This document shows positions 31,876 through 43,000 of a DNA stretch of 64,000 nt, piece by piece (position 1 is the stretch's first letter; every line of letters starts with the position of its first letter). The position numbers and the translations under genes were made by a program. Source of the stretch: Pristionchus mayeri (Eukaryota; Nematoda; Chromadorea; Rhabditida; Neodiplogasteridae); the NCBI GenBank assembly GCA_036245805.1, contig BTRK01000005.1:26331469-26395468 (forward strand), given 5' to 3'. A model generated the notes under the pieces. It was not told the origin of the DNA. It did not search any database and saw nothing but the letters and a program-made list of their open reading frames with translations.

Positions 31876-34800
31876 TCCTCCCTCTCTTCCTCACCTGACA
31901 TCATCCTCCTCTTCTTCGTCACTCTCATAGAGGGAGTAATCATCGGTGCTCATTGCAGCCATCCTTCCCCCCTTCCCACTCCTAGCACTTCTTCCTCCAG
32001 TTGAACGTGCCTCTCCATCACCATGCCCATGTCCCTCCTCGACCGTCATATCTCTGCCTCCTCCCAATCCCATTCCAACGTCGATCTTCTTCTCCGCCAA
32101 TGCTAGCAATCCGAAGGCGAAATTCTCGAAGGCAACGTACGATACTCTGTTCACAACACGCATAATGGGAAGACCGAAGAAGAAGACTATCGCGATCACG
32201 GGAGAAAACTGAAAAAAAAAAAAATTGGAGTAAGGAAAGAATGATGGGGTGGAAGAAAGAGGGAGGGGGCTTCAATCTCCCACTCACTGATGCATTGCTG
32301 GGCATGACGTCTCCGAATCCTACTGTAGTGATAGAGATGAAAGAGAAGTAGAGGGCGTTGAAGAGGTCCATTCCCTCGTCGGGAGGCCCCGATAGGGCGT
32401 CGAAGTTGTAGATGAAGACAGCGGCAGCAAGGACGTAAGAGACAGAGAGTAGAGAGCAGAACTTGATCGGGAGAGAGATCGACTCACTATCCGTCGTCAG
32501 ATACCCACGAGCCGCGCTGAAGAGAAGGAGTAGGTAGAGGACTGCAAGGAAACTCACCGCAGTTTGATAAGCAGTCGTGCGTATAACTTGGTGAGGGTGA
32601 CGAGCACGAACTGACCGAAGTCACGAATGACGACCATAGTAAGGGGAATGCACACAAAGGCGTATGCAATGGTGACTGCCTTGCCCACGTTCGTGACGGG
32701 TGCAATGGCCCCTAAAGGAAGGATCCACACATACTCCTCCCTCTCCTCATACACACAACAATAGCTAACCGTATCCAATGGTGGTGAAGACTGTGAAGGA
32801 GAAGAAGAAAGCCGACCCGAACGTCCATTGGTATTTGGGCTCGGGCCCCGATTCCAGCTTGTAGAATGCCGATCCGCTGTACTTTCCTTCAATTTCCAGT
32901 AGACTGATGTACGCATTCTGCAACCAGCCTCATTTTACCAATCACATTTATTCTTCAATCTTTGGTGCGTATCCATTCACTCCCAGGACAACGATTAATA
33001 TGCTCGTCTATCTGGGCGATTACTCCATGCTTCTTATTCTGCTCTATGGTGCGCCATACACACCCGAAGGGTTCTCCACGATCAAATACAATACGCGAAC
33101 TCACTTTTACATGTATCTCCAATGAATCGTTAGTAGCTCTGGAAACCAAACGAAGATCTTCTGCTATGATTTTGATGGCGTCCACCAGTTCCACACGAGT
33201 TTCTGCAGTCTTCTGAATAAAATTGTGTTTCTATAAACTTCTTATACGATGCTAATTCTCATCCTCAAATAATTTAAATATGATCCTCGTTGATGTTTTG
33301 GAGTCGGGAGTCGGGAGTGTGTGTGAAGATCGTGATATGGGAGGTTAAAGAATAAAAGCGGAATTCATGTGCAATGTTGGTGATCAATGGGAAGATTATC
33401 GAGAAGAATGGGTAGATGTAAAGAGGGGGATAGAGAAAAGGAATGACCAAAGGGAGATTACATCATGAGAGTCGAGACTGTTCGCACTGCGTCAATAGAT
33501 AATCTGATTTGAGTGGACTGGTCCATCTCTCACTTATTCATTCTCACTCTTCAACTCGTTCATCATCAACAACAACTGCTCATTGTTCTCACCTGTTTCT
33601 CATTCGGTCCTTCGATATGGTAGAAGACAGTTGCTCCAATGAGAGTGTACGTCGTCACAAGAGCCAGCATGACCAGATGGCGAAAACCGATCTTGCGGTG
33701 CTTAGAAGCGAGGTAGTAGAAGGATCGCATGAATTCTCAAGACATTCAATCCCTCTCTTCATTCAGTCGTTCACTCACTGTTCGAGTGAGTATCCGAGGG
33801 CATCTGAGGCAGTCCTATCCGACTCCTCCCACTCTGGCCCGATCTACCCGATCGATGACTGCTAGACTTCTGACTACGCATCGTACCTCTTCGATGAGAC
33901 GTCATCTGAGCATTTCCCCCATCTCTTTTCCATTCATTCCTTCAAACCTGCTTGAGATAATCAGGCAACCTCCTCATCTCAGTACTCTTCTCATACATGG
34001 ACGCCATGCTTGTGATAGTCAGATTGTTCTTGTTCCTCCTTCAATGTACCGTCTCTCCTCTCTTCTTCTCTTCCTCCACTCACTTGTAGTACTCCTCAAT
34101 GGGATCTTCTCCCTTCTGCACGTAGTAGTACTCTTCTCCCTTGTCGGACGAAGTCTTCTGAAAAAACAAACCATGTCTGTAGTTCAACATCGTACAAATA
34201 TTCGCCACTACTCTATCATAGATTACTGCAGCACCAGTAACAGACATGCACAGTATGAGATCGAACCATCAAACTCCATACGACAACAAACTCTCCACGT
34301 GAGAAGAAGTCGACCCCCATTTAATCGTCCCAAGGGATGGAATAGGTGCTGTACCTGTGCATTTGGAGGATGAGTAGTACTTGTAGTGGGCTCATCATTG
34401 GAGTGTTCACTGGCGGTTCTTATCCTCTTCGTCTTCTCTTCCTCCTCTTCATTCTCGTCCTTCTTTTCATTGTGCGAGTCATAGCTCTTCGCATCTTCCG
34501 ACGACTCCTCTCTCTCCTCTACGATCATATCGATCTTCGTGTCCAACACAGACAGCTCAGGCCTGTAGAGGGGACTCAGTTATCTTATCACCCTACCTCT
34601 CTCTCGCTGGCGTATTTTCTTACATGGCTCTGCTCCTCTTCTTGCCCATTGAGGGATGGGAGGAAGGTGTGGTTCGGGCGGATAGATCCTCCGAGTCCTG
34701 CATCTTATTCACTCATCCAAGGGAAGGGAAGGGGAGGGGGAAGGGAAAGGGAAAGGGAGGGGGAGCGACTCACCCCGGGAACAACTGCAGACTGCGCATC

Positions 34801-36463
34801 CGCTTCTTCTGATATTTCACATGGCGATGGAGAATCACGCATCTCCTCTCTGGAAGCATCCGCGAATGGAAAGCACGGAATCGAGTACAAGGAAGTACGA
34901 CCATCTTTATGATATAATGATCTCGAAAGGACAATCAGATTGGAAGGATAAAAAGAAGAGTCGATGAGAGAATAGAAGAGATACTATAAAGGAGAGAGTG
35001 AACAATAGAGAAACGAAATGACGGATTAACCAGAAGAAGTAAAAATTAACAAGTTGATGAATGATATGATTGCACAAAGAGGGAAAATGGAAAGAACGAG
35101 AGGGATGAGAAGGGGAGACGGGAGAAGAGGGGATGGGTGAGATGAGAGGGGTGAGAAATCTGCTAAGAGGAATGGAGAGGCCACCTAGTGATAGGTGAGA
35201 GCATCGTGCACCAATCGATGCACATTCCCTCTGAGTACGGTACCCTCCGTGGTGAAAACCAACAACATGAAATCACCCAGCCTTACATGCGACTCTTATA
35301 CTCTTCGCAGAATTCAATTGAAGAGGAAGGATTATAAATGGTAGATTGGCCTTTGATTTCAGTTCACAGTGCACCGAAGAAGAGAGGGCAATGCATATGG
35401 AGAGGGAGGGAGGTGTTGCAAGGAGAGGTGACATGATGGAGAGAGGAGAGAGAAAGGAAGAATCAGAAGAAGAGATGAGAGAGAGGAGAGAGAGCATCCA
35501 ACTAAACCGCCCATGGAATAATCAAGTGGATGAGTGCAGATGATATTGCTCCACTAGGAGAAAACGGAACAGAGGAAATGCGACGGAGGCAAGATTTGGG
35601 GAGAAGAAGAGGGAGGGGGGGGAGAAGGAGAGGGAGAGGGAGAGGGAGAGCTGAGGAGGAGTATGCTGAATTTTCACCAAGCTTGCATTGAGTACATACG
35701 AGCAGTGATAGCCAAAGGAGCATTTTAGAAAGTAGAGAAAGATACAAATTGTCACCCTTCGTTAGTATCACTCGAAGTGAAGTGACCATTGAAAGATATG
35801 TAGGAAAATGACTGATCTCCCGAAAGCATATGACAAAGTTTACTACAAAAATATGAAAAAAATATGCTGAAAATACAACGCAATGAAAATATGCTGAAAA
35901 TACAACGCAATGATGAAAAGCAAAGGGAGAGAAAGAGGGAACGAGTGCTTGGCGTCCCTTTTAAAAGAATCGTAATCCTACATTCATTGACCCACGAATC
36001 CCCCCGCTCTTTGAAATTCAGCAGGAAATAGAACTGTATCGAGAGGGGGAGCTAATACTATAAGGATTGCGATACGAGATTACAGTACCTCCCATCGATC
36101 CATTGACCCCCCAGGATGACCCACCTGGGAATGGTTCATGGTGAGTCCCTCGACGACGCCATCATCAGTGATTCCCAAGTATATTTTTCCGCCTTGAGTG
36201 TTCAACATGGCCGAGATGGTCCTGAGTGCAGGAGTGAATACTCTCTCTCTCTCTCCACTCACTTGCTAGCCGGTTGCATCGTTCTCACCACCTTCCCTCT
36301 GTCCTTCGCTTCGCACTTTCTCGGTACCTTCAATGGCCACCCTCTCATCTCTCTCCTCCTTCTCCCCTCTCGGCACCTCTTCGATGGCAATCTTCGAATG
36401 CATCTTGAACTCGTGGGTCATATCCTCGCTCACTGCGACGACGTCTCCGATTGAGATACGCAT
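26574..36463 (-). CDS. AlbA_2 / Schlafen-like domain protein, split by an 8.6-kb intron hosting another gene
   Basis: Exons (-): 36463-36377, 36327-36263, 36221-36125, then 27529-27455, 27327-27240, 27200-27091, 27047-26980, 26951-26855, 26814-26759, 26730-26574 (about 299 residues). Every phase agrees, including across the long intron. The first part holds SEDMTHEFKMH, the E-x4-E-x-K pattern typical of Schlafen-like catalytic sites, then AMLNTQGGKIYLGITDDG, the AlbA_2 signature. The fourth exon (IDHFYLSLHDTLARFRP) continues exactly where family members do. The C-part has VVRRGGVGSVLFRS, NGTIYENEEGLTYRS and RRRQGSNKLL, resembling the R-x-G-S strand of the fold. Nematode relatives include the TOFU/SLFL subunits of the PUCH piRNA-precursor nuclease; membership in that complex is not shown. 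One intron (27454-27328) uses a GC donor. The true start may lie in an upstream exon (an ATG at about 36560 is out of frame). Confidence 0.72.
27948..28190. mobile_element. MITE family 'TTAAAGTTACCC', copy 2
   Basis: Same interior as the element at 6455-6674 (gacgaaaccctgatctgacc, cgctgatcatttccgg, ctattcgatggaggacaaaa). Ends are ttaccggacgaggacgaaa and tttcgtcctcgtccagtaac, i.e. diverged by several substitutions from copy 1. Confidence 0.8.
28250..31245. repeat. Unclassified AT-rich repeat block with recurring TAGGGACCGCG motif
   Basis: The motif tagggaccgc(g/a) occurs at about 28258 and 29339 and in inverse orientation at about 30938 (cgcggtccctac). A clear inverted pair lies at 30945-31000 and 31183-31236 (gcatcgacataaggaaa... 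against tttccttatgtcgatgc). acggtgtgaca (30150) and tgtcacaccgt (30395) form another pair. The block looks like overlapping, decayed DNA transposons. No transposase frame is recognisable. Confidence 0.5.
31703..34921 (-). CDS. TWiK-type two-pore-domain potassium channel (5' end not resolved)
   Basis: K2P leak potassium channel of the plasma membrane. Exons (-): 34921-34774, 34697-34624, 34562-34355, 34157-34084, 34008-33948, 33869-33779, 33735-33593, 33212-33105, 32917-32770, 32711-32558, 32516-32288, 32208-31895, 31823-31703, all in phase (about 624 residues from the first exon found). A long acidic/basic N-terminal region (NEKKDENEEEEEKTKR) precedes TM1 (HLVMLALVTTYTLIGATVFYH). Pore loop 1 is FTVFTTIGYG, then TM2 and TM3. 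Pore loop 2 is SFISITTVGFGD, then TM4 (SPVIAIVFFFGLPIM). The cytoplasmic tail is Gly- and acid-rich and ends NIRKGDL. The whole gene lies inside an intron of the Schlafen-like gene on the same strand. The initiating exon upstream of 34921 was not found. A (GA)n tract sits in the last intron. Confidence 0.9.
31829..31873. repeat. (CT)n microsatellite in last TWiK intron
   Basis: A run of about 22 CT dinucleotides between the last two exons of the channel gene. Confidence 0.95.
34922..36124. other. Upstream part of the Schlafen-like gene intron
   Basis: Expected to contain the TWiK promoter and any first exon. One open segment on the minus strand at about 35277-35194 reads FMLLVFTTEGTVLRGN... 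to a stop, but I cannot connect it to either gene. A short direct duplication (atatgctgaaaatacaacgc) occurs at about 35863 and 35889. Confidence 0.4.
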
Positions 36464-36640
36464 CCTGCTTCAATCACTACTTCATATCCTTCCTCGTGCA
36501 AGTAATTACTCAAGTAGAGTCGACTTTTCATACAATCGATCACTGTCACTGACTCCATTATCTTATTTTATCCAGGTTAAAACAGCATGGAACAAACAAT
36601 TATGAAGAAAAAAATGAGTGTGTCAATAACCAATATAATT

Positions 36641-39600
36641 TCATTGTCCGAAGGGGGGATTATCATCTTGACGAGGAGAGTCTCCGTATCCCTCCGAAAG
36701 AGGCTCTTCCTTCTTGACCCTTGATGGAATATAGCCACCTTCCTCCTCTCCATCCTCATATCCTCGCCCTTCTCCTTCAATCGATAAGCATTAATCAGTT
36801 ACAGTATCTCAACTGATATACACGCTTACCTTCTTCTTCCTCTTCCTCACCATACCCTCCCTCCTCTTCTCTATCTTCATTTCCTCCTTCCTCTCTACCG
36901 TATGCTTCATATCCTCCTCCCTGCTCTTCCATCTCTCCCTCTTCATTTGCTCTTCTTCCATATTCCTCTCCTTCTCTTCGTTCATATTCCTCCTCCTCCC
37001 TCTCCTCATCATCATTCTCCTCTCTTCTCCTGTATTCCTCTTCATTCATCTCTTCCTCTACTCCTTCTCTCCTCTCATCTTCTTCGTCTCCACTTCTCCT
37101 TTCATATTCATAATCTGCTCTCTCTTCCTCTTCTCCCCTTCTTCTCTCTCCTTCATCACTATCAGAACTGTCTCCGAATAGATCTCGAGTAGTCGTTTCG
37201 GCTCCTAAATACAAGCATAACTAGCTGAGTGGCGCGGTGTGTGAGATCTCCCTCACTCATCGACTCACCATTCTGAGTGTCCATCTCCTCCTCCTCCTCC
37301 TCCTCCTCGTGTCTCCCTCTCTGCTCTCTGCTCTCCCTTGGTTCTTCATTCTCCTTCCCTCCATTCCTCTCCTCCATCTGCTCCATCAACTCCACTCCAC
37401 TCTTCAGCAGTGGCACTCTCTCATCCAATGGTTCATCTGCCACTCGATACACTGCCAGCAGCTGCAATCAATCTCTCTCTCTCTCTCCCCCTCCCTCCCT
37501 CTCTTACCTTGTCATCTCCTCCCGAGACGAGGAACTGTCCACACGGGGAGAACGCTAGAGCGGAGATCTCAAAGACGCAATAACCATCCTCCCTCTCTCT
37601 CTCTCTCGCTCACCGATCCTTCATGTGGCACATCAATATGGGTGAGAGGAGTGGGCGAGTACAGATCCCACAGTATCACCTCAACAGCTCTCTCTCTCTC
37701 TCTCTCCCTCAAGGGGGGGGGGGTGGTACCTGCCCATTGAGACTGGCGGAAGCGAAAGAGGTAGGCTCGGTGTGTGATGGGGCGGGGACGAGACACGAGA
37801 TTGGGCCACGATGACCACATAGAGTTCTTTCGAGAGAGTGAGAGATGCCTCCCGATCTGAGAGAGTTCCTCCTCTCTCTCCAAGGGAGACAACTAACATT
37901 CTGAAGTACTTGATGTACTTGTCGAATCCCCCCGTGAGTAAATGGTCGTCCGAGAGTAGCAAGAGTGATGTGATACGCGTCCAATGGGCTGCAATTTACC
38001 ACTTTCTCTCATACCTATTCCATTCCCCTCTACCTACTTACACGTCTCACATTTTATATTGCAAAATTAGCAAGTTACTTCTCTGTATCCCCCCCTCCCT
38101 CAGTCTCCTCCTCACATTTCCTTCCAGCATGGCTTGGGACAACAAGGCCTTTTCAGGGCTACTAATTTGTTGTACAACAATACTGTAAAAAATTAAAATT
38201 ACAAGATTAAATATTTTTTACGCAAAAAATACATTTGATCTGGATAATAAATTTCACGTTATATTTGCATAATATTTTTCTTTACTTTCAACCTAAATTT
38301 AGTAGTTCGATTCGTTGTCAGCAGTACAAGAAGAAATAAGAAGAAGAAGGGCGGGAAACTGCGGCTCAGCTCACCTTCGAACATGAGTACAGTCTTGAGA
38401 GTCTTGGTATCGACCAGATCGATGGATCCCTCCGATCCCCCGAGTGCCAATAGACTCCCCGATGGACTCTGAAATCACTCTTCCATCCGAGGAGCACCAA
38501 CCAGCTTACCAGACTCATGCACATCACTGATTTGATCTTCGCGTACGCTTCTCGTTTCCCCCACTTTCCATCCTTCACTTCCGAGATACATCCAGAGAAA
38601 CTCGCTCAAAGAATCTAATACATTCCATCCACTTATGCTTCATCCAAAATGGTATTTATGCATCTATCGAGGTTTGTGCACCCGTGTGATCCCCATGAGA
38701 GATGAAGAGCCACTCCCCACCATATTCCTATCCTTATCACGTCACTCTCAATCGGCAGTTGAGATAAAAGATAAAAAGAGAAAGAGCCATGAGATAGGAA
38801 ACCAAAGTAGCAGTGGTCCAAATCATCCAAGAGAAGGAGAGAAGGAGAGAAGGAGAGAAGGAGAGAAGGAGAGAAGAGAGAGGAACAGCAGAGGAGAAAC
38901 GGAACCTCGTCCCCATCTATTCACGAGAAGCACCTACTCTCCCACGTGCATCGACTTCTTTGCAAGGGAAGGGGAGACCACGAGATAACTCTGCCTAGCC
39001 CCCTCCCCTCCCCCATCTCTCACTTTAAATCAAAGAAGAGAACGAGGGGCTTATGTGTATTCCAAAGTGCACGAGAGTTGAAGAGAGGAGGTAGCTGATA
39101 ATCTTCATCCCCTATTCGAATCCCCTCATCCATGCAACTCAACTACCATCCTAACACTGCGCCTCATATAACACTGTTCACGTTGAATAAATGCGACTGA
39201 TCCCCCGATAAAATGAAGTGTAGAGAGTAAGCAGAGTGCACTTACTGGTGATGAATCTTCCCGGATCGAGTACAACCACATGCCACACTTCCATGTATCC
39301 CATGTCATAGCTGACGAGATGAGGTCCGTGTTCGTCTGCCTCCAACGAGTAGATGACACTGTCTCCCCCCACGACTCCCGTGCCTGCAACTCCTCCTTCT
39401 TCCCTCCCCTCCTTCCCACTCACAGGATGCATTCGAGAGAGTGTTCGCAGACTGCACTCCGCATCTCCACGCTGTGTACTCGTTCATCTGAGTGAACACC
39501 ACGATGTTCTCCTCCTCCATGTCATTCCTGCAATCCCATCCAGTCACCTCCCTTCCCTCCCCCTCTCCCTCACAGAGTCCACATCTTGATCGAGTCGTGT

Positions 39601-39774
39601 CCCACTGAGCAGAGTGCCACTTGTGCCCCATTGTATACGAACTGGAGATTGACGATGCCCTTCCCATGGGCTGCAATCCACACTCCCATCGTCCACCCCC
39701 TCCCTCCCACACTCACCCTTCGGCATCTTCCCCACGATTTGAACATCAAAAGGAGGTCGATTCTCCAGAATCAT
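36641..39774 (-). CDS. WD40-repeat protein with Glu/Arg-rich C-terminal region
   Basis: Exons (-): 39774-39717, 39670-39574, 39527-39424, 39383-39246, 38604-38510, 38468-38375, 37988-37898, 37856-37730, 37679-37614, 37567-37508, 37461-37269, 37204-36830, 36774-36641 (543 residues, all phases consistent). The first ~345 residues form a beta-propeller: VNLQFVYNGAQVALCSVG HDSIKMWTL, CMSLSPSGSLLALGGSEGS, HWTRITSLLLLSDDHLL followed by TGGFDKYIKYF, CGHRGPISCL with GQVILWDLYS, and ALAFSPCGQFLVSGGDDK. The last ~200 residues are almost entirely Glu, Arg, Gly and Tyr in irregular repeats (EEEYERREGEEYGRR). The N-terminus MILENRPPFDVQIVGKMPK is a plausible start. I cannot place it in a named WD40 family. 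The propeller suggests a scaffold in a complex; the acidic tail suggests a nuclear or nucleolar site (inference). Confidence 0.88.
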
Positions 39775-40096
39775 CTACAACGCTTCACACTTCTTACGAA
39801 TAGATTTACCATTATTAAGATAGTAGTGTAGGATTATAGATACCTCATAAAACTTATGAACTGTAGAATAGAGCTTCCAAATATTTTTATTATATTATTA
39901 TAGAACTAATATGATAAGACGCTAAAAAAAAACAAATATGATAATAAGCTAGATAACCAGGTAAAAAAATCACTAAAACAATACGAAAGGATTGACAACA
40001 CCAGAATTCCGCACTTTAAGCAACAATCATAACCAATTTTAAGATAATCTATGATATCAATATGATATGATACATCAACTCTGGTCATCGATCGGT
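39775..40096. other. Intergenic, AT-rich
   Basis: Short AT-rich interval between the DPP3 stop and the WD40 gene start. It presumably holds DPP3 3' signals and the WD40 gene promoter. Nothing specific is identified. Confidence 0.5.
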
Positions 40097-43000
40097 TCAG
40101 TGTTTCACGTACGCGGCAGGGAAATACTTCTTCTCAGCATTCCACAGCTTCTCCAGGTCGGAAATCGACTCAGGAGAGTATCTACAAAGAGCCACCAAGT
40201 TCCTCACTATCCCGTAGTCCAATCAGAAAGAGAGACTTACCTCTCGACAAATGAGCTTACGATGCCCTCACAAGTCTCGGGGTACGTCACCAACTCCACG
40301 TCCTTTCCATCTCAATTCAATAGTTATCCGTAATCCGCGGATCAGAATTGATGATGAGTATCTTCTCACCCGCAGTCAACTTGGTATTCGGCTGGACGAA
40401 GATGCGACGGGGTTTTCTCTTGGCGATACAGATCTCTCTCCACTTCAACTCCGTCGGCCCCACAGATCCGTACCTGCAGAGACCTCTCCCTCCCTCCTCT
40501 CCCTCTCACTCACTTGTTGAAGAGTGCAGTCGCTCCCTTCACATCAGCAGTCGATTTGTATGCTTGCAGTTTCTTGAGGAATTCCCTCACCGCAGGCATT
40601 CCCACACTGTCAATCTTAGTCTTGTCCAGTTTGAAGGAGAGGTCCTCCCCTCCCTCCGAATCCTTCGTCTACAATCAGTGACTCCCTTTCCCATCCATAC
40701 TCCTCCTCTAAGCACCTCTTCAATGGTGACGAATCCCTGTCCAGCCTCCAACACCACCTTCGTGAGTACGTATCGAGCCCAGCAGTGAGCCTGTATCCAT
40801 CCCCTCATCCTCTCCCTCTCTCCTCCCTACCTGCCCCCACTTCTGCAGATCAGCATTATAAAATTCGAGTGCTAGCAGTCCTGCTCTTATCTCACTCAGC
40901 CAATTCACGTACTTGATCAGCTGACCAAACTCGCCATCGTGTCCGAATATCCTGAGAATCCATCACCGTCTTTCGCATACAATCATTCCATCCCCTTCCC
41001 TACAGTAACCTCGTCTACCGTACTCACTGTAGGATGTCTGCATCACAGCAGAGAACGTATCCGACGGCTTCGGCCCTGCACTCCTCGTAGGCAGATGCCA
41101 ACTGTCCGAAGAGACCTCCCCAAGTCTCTCCCGGCTCATACCATGACGTCACCTTACGAGAGTACCCTGATCAGGCGAACACTCTCCTCAACCCATACTT
41201 ACCTTTCCTCCAGTGATGATGTCCACCGTGTTCTCCTTGTCGAAGTTGAAACTACCGTCAGCGTTTCTCTGCAATCACTCCCTAGTCTCCATCCCCCCCC
41301 TCTCTCTCTCACCTGGAACAGTTTACCACTTCCGTGGCCCAGCAGTTCGTGCAGTCCAACCTGCACCTCGAACGCCTTTCCGTTGTACTCGAAGATGAGA
41401 TTCTAAGACATATCCAGTGTGCTTCCTTCCGAGACTCCGCCCACCTCATCTTCCTCAGAGATGAAGTTCATCTTCTGCTTGGGCATCGCTGAGATGACAT
41501 TGGAGAGGGAGACATTCTTGAATCCCTCGTTCTGTCGAATGTCGTCGTCTGAATCGTTGCTTCCACTCCATTCTCCCTGGGTCGTCAAGATGCAATCAAC
41601 TCACAGTTGGGAATATTGATTCCAGCGGGGATTCCACTGCTGCCGAAGGCGATGATATCGAGAGCAGTGAAGTCTGGCTTGAGGAATGAATCCTTCTCGT
41701 AGGCAGTTCCCCACGGCAGTCTGCATCAATCCCCATCACTCACATTCCTTCCGCCCCGCATTCTGCACCCATGTACAACATATTTATGCCGAAGACACAT
41801 TTATCGTTTCATGCTTCTGTTATTTTCGACACTATCCTACTTCAGAGCCACCCCCCCCCCCCTCCGTAATTTTTTAGTGAAACACTTTTCGGCGTGCATC
41901 TCGCTTACGGATTATGTAAATTTGCAAAGTAAGATAACTAAGCGATAGCTAAAAGTTTCCAAAAATAATTAAACAGTCCAACACGCCAAAGTTCGCCGTT
42001 TTCGAGATACGACGGGAAAACTAATTTAGCAGAATATTGTGGAAGATAAGAGGTCTCGCTCCACTGTGGGAAAATGCTTTTAGTTTCGCGAAAACGACCA
42101 AGTTTGAAGCGTTCGACCCCTTAGTCATTCTTGGAGACTGGTCTTTAGCTTTCGCCTGATTATCTTTGCAAATTTGCACAAGCCGTAAGCGGGGAATCCG
42201 AATCAATCATAAAAATCGTGTAGTTCTCATTATAAATGGTCGAAAATTAGCATATTGTTATCACAAATCCAGTTTTTGTACATAACAAAGTGAAGACATA
42301 ATTATCGCACTTACCATAAGTAAACATATTTGTAGATGGCCTGAATACGAATCGATTGGAAAAAATGGAATCGAGGAAGGTCAAAAATCCAAAGTGGTAG
42401 GTCAAAAAATGGACAAAATTTGAAAAATGAAGTTGATAGACATGTTCCTCATCCTAACTTTGATCAGTCTTGCTGGTTTCAGCGAACATACAAAGAATAT
42501 GTACGATAATGTTGAACGGAACCACTTGAAAATTTTTTTTTCAGATCACACTTTCTTATTGCATCCATTGATCACTAAAATAAAAATTTTAGATATTAGA
42601 CCCAAAATTCACGATTTTCGCATTTCGAACCACTTGAATTTTAAAGAAAGTGTATCTAACCACGTCAGTGGGGAACAAATTGTCAAACAACCGGCCATGT
42701 ATGTCAGCGAATTCCATGACCCAAAATATTTGTGTCGTAAATTATTCCCATTTTCTGCATTTTTAGAGGAGATCCATGCTCCCCTCCCTTTCCTCCCCCC
42801 ACTCACCTCTTGAGGATGATCTCCGCCTTCTCCACCAGATGCCCGAATTTCTTCGACGTCTCCTTGTTGACTGCAGCTACGAATCCCTCGAATTCCGATC
42901 GAACACCTGTATACAACCATAACCATCTCTACCACACAACTACGACATGGTAAAGGGCGAGGGGGGGGGAGGGGGGAAGGGGGGGGGGGGGTAGAATGAC

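Noticed and set aside
32955..33104. Continuation of the TWiK exon as coding (VSSRIVFDRGEPFG...)
   Set aside because: It ends in a stop and has no K2P similarity. A good donor gtgagt at 33104 and phase-matched acceptor before NAYISLLEIEG make it an intron.
35194..35280. Small minus-strand exon reading FMLLVFTTEGTVLRGN to a stop
   Set aside because: It looks protein-like but has no start, no linked exons and no recognisable family.
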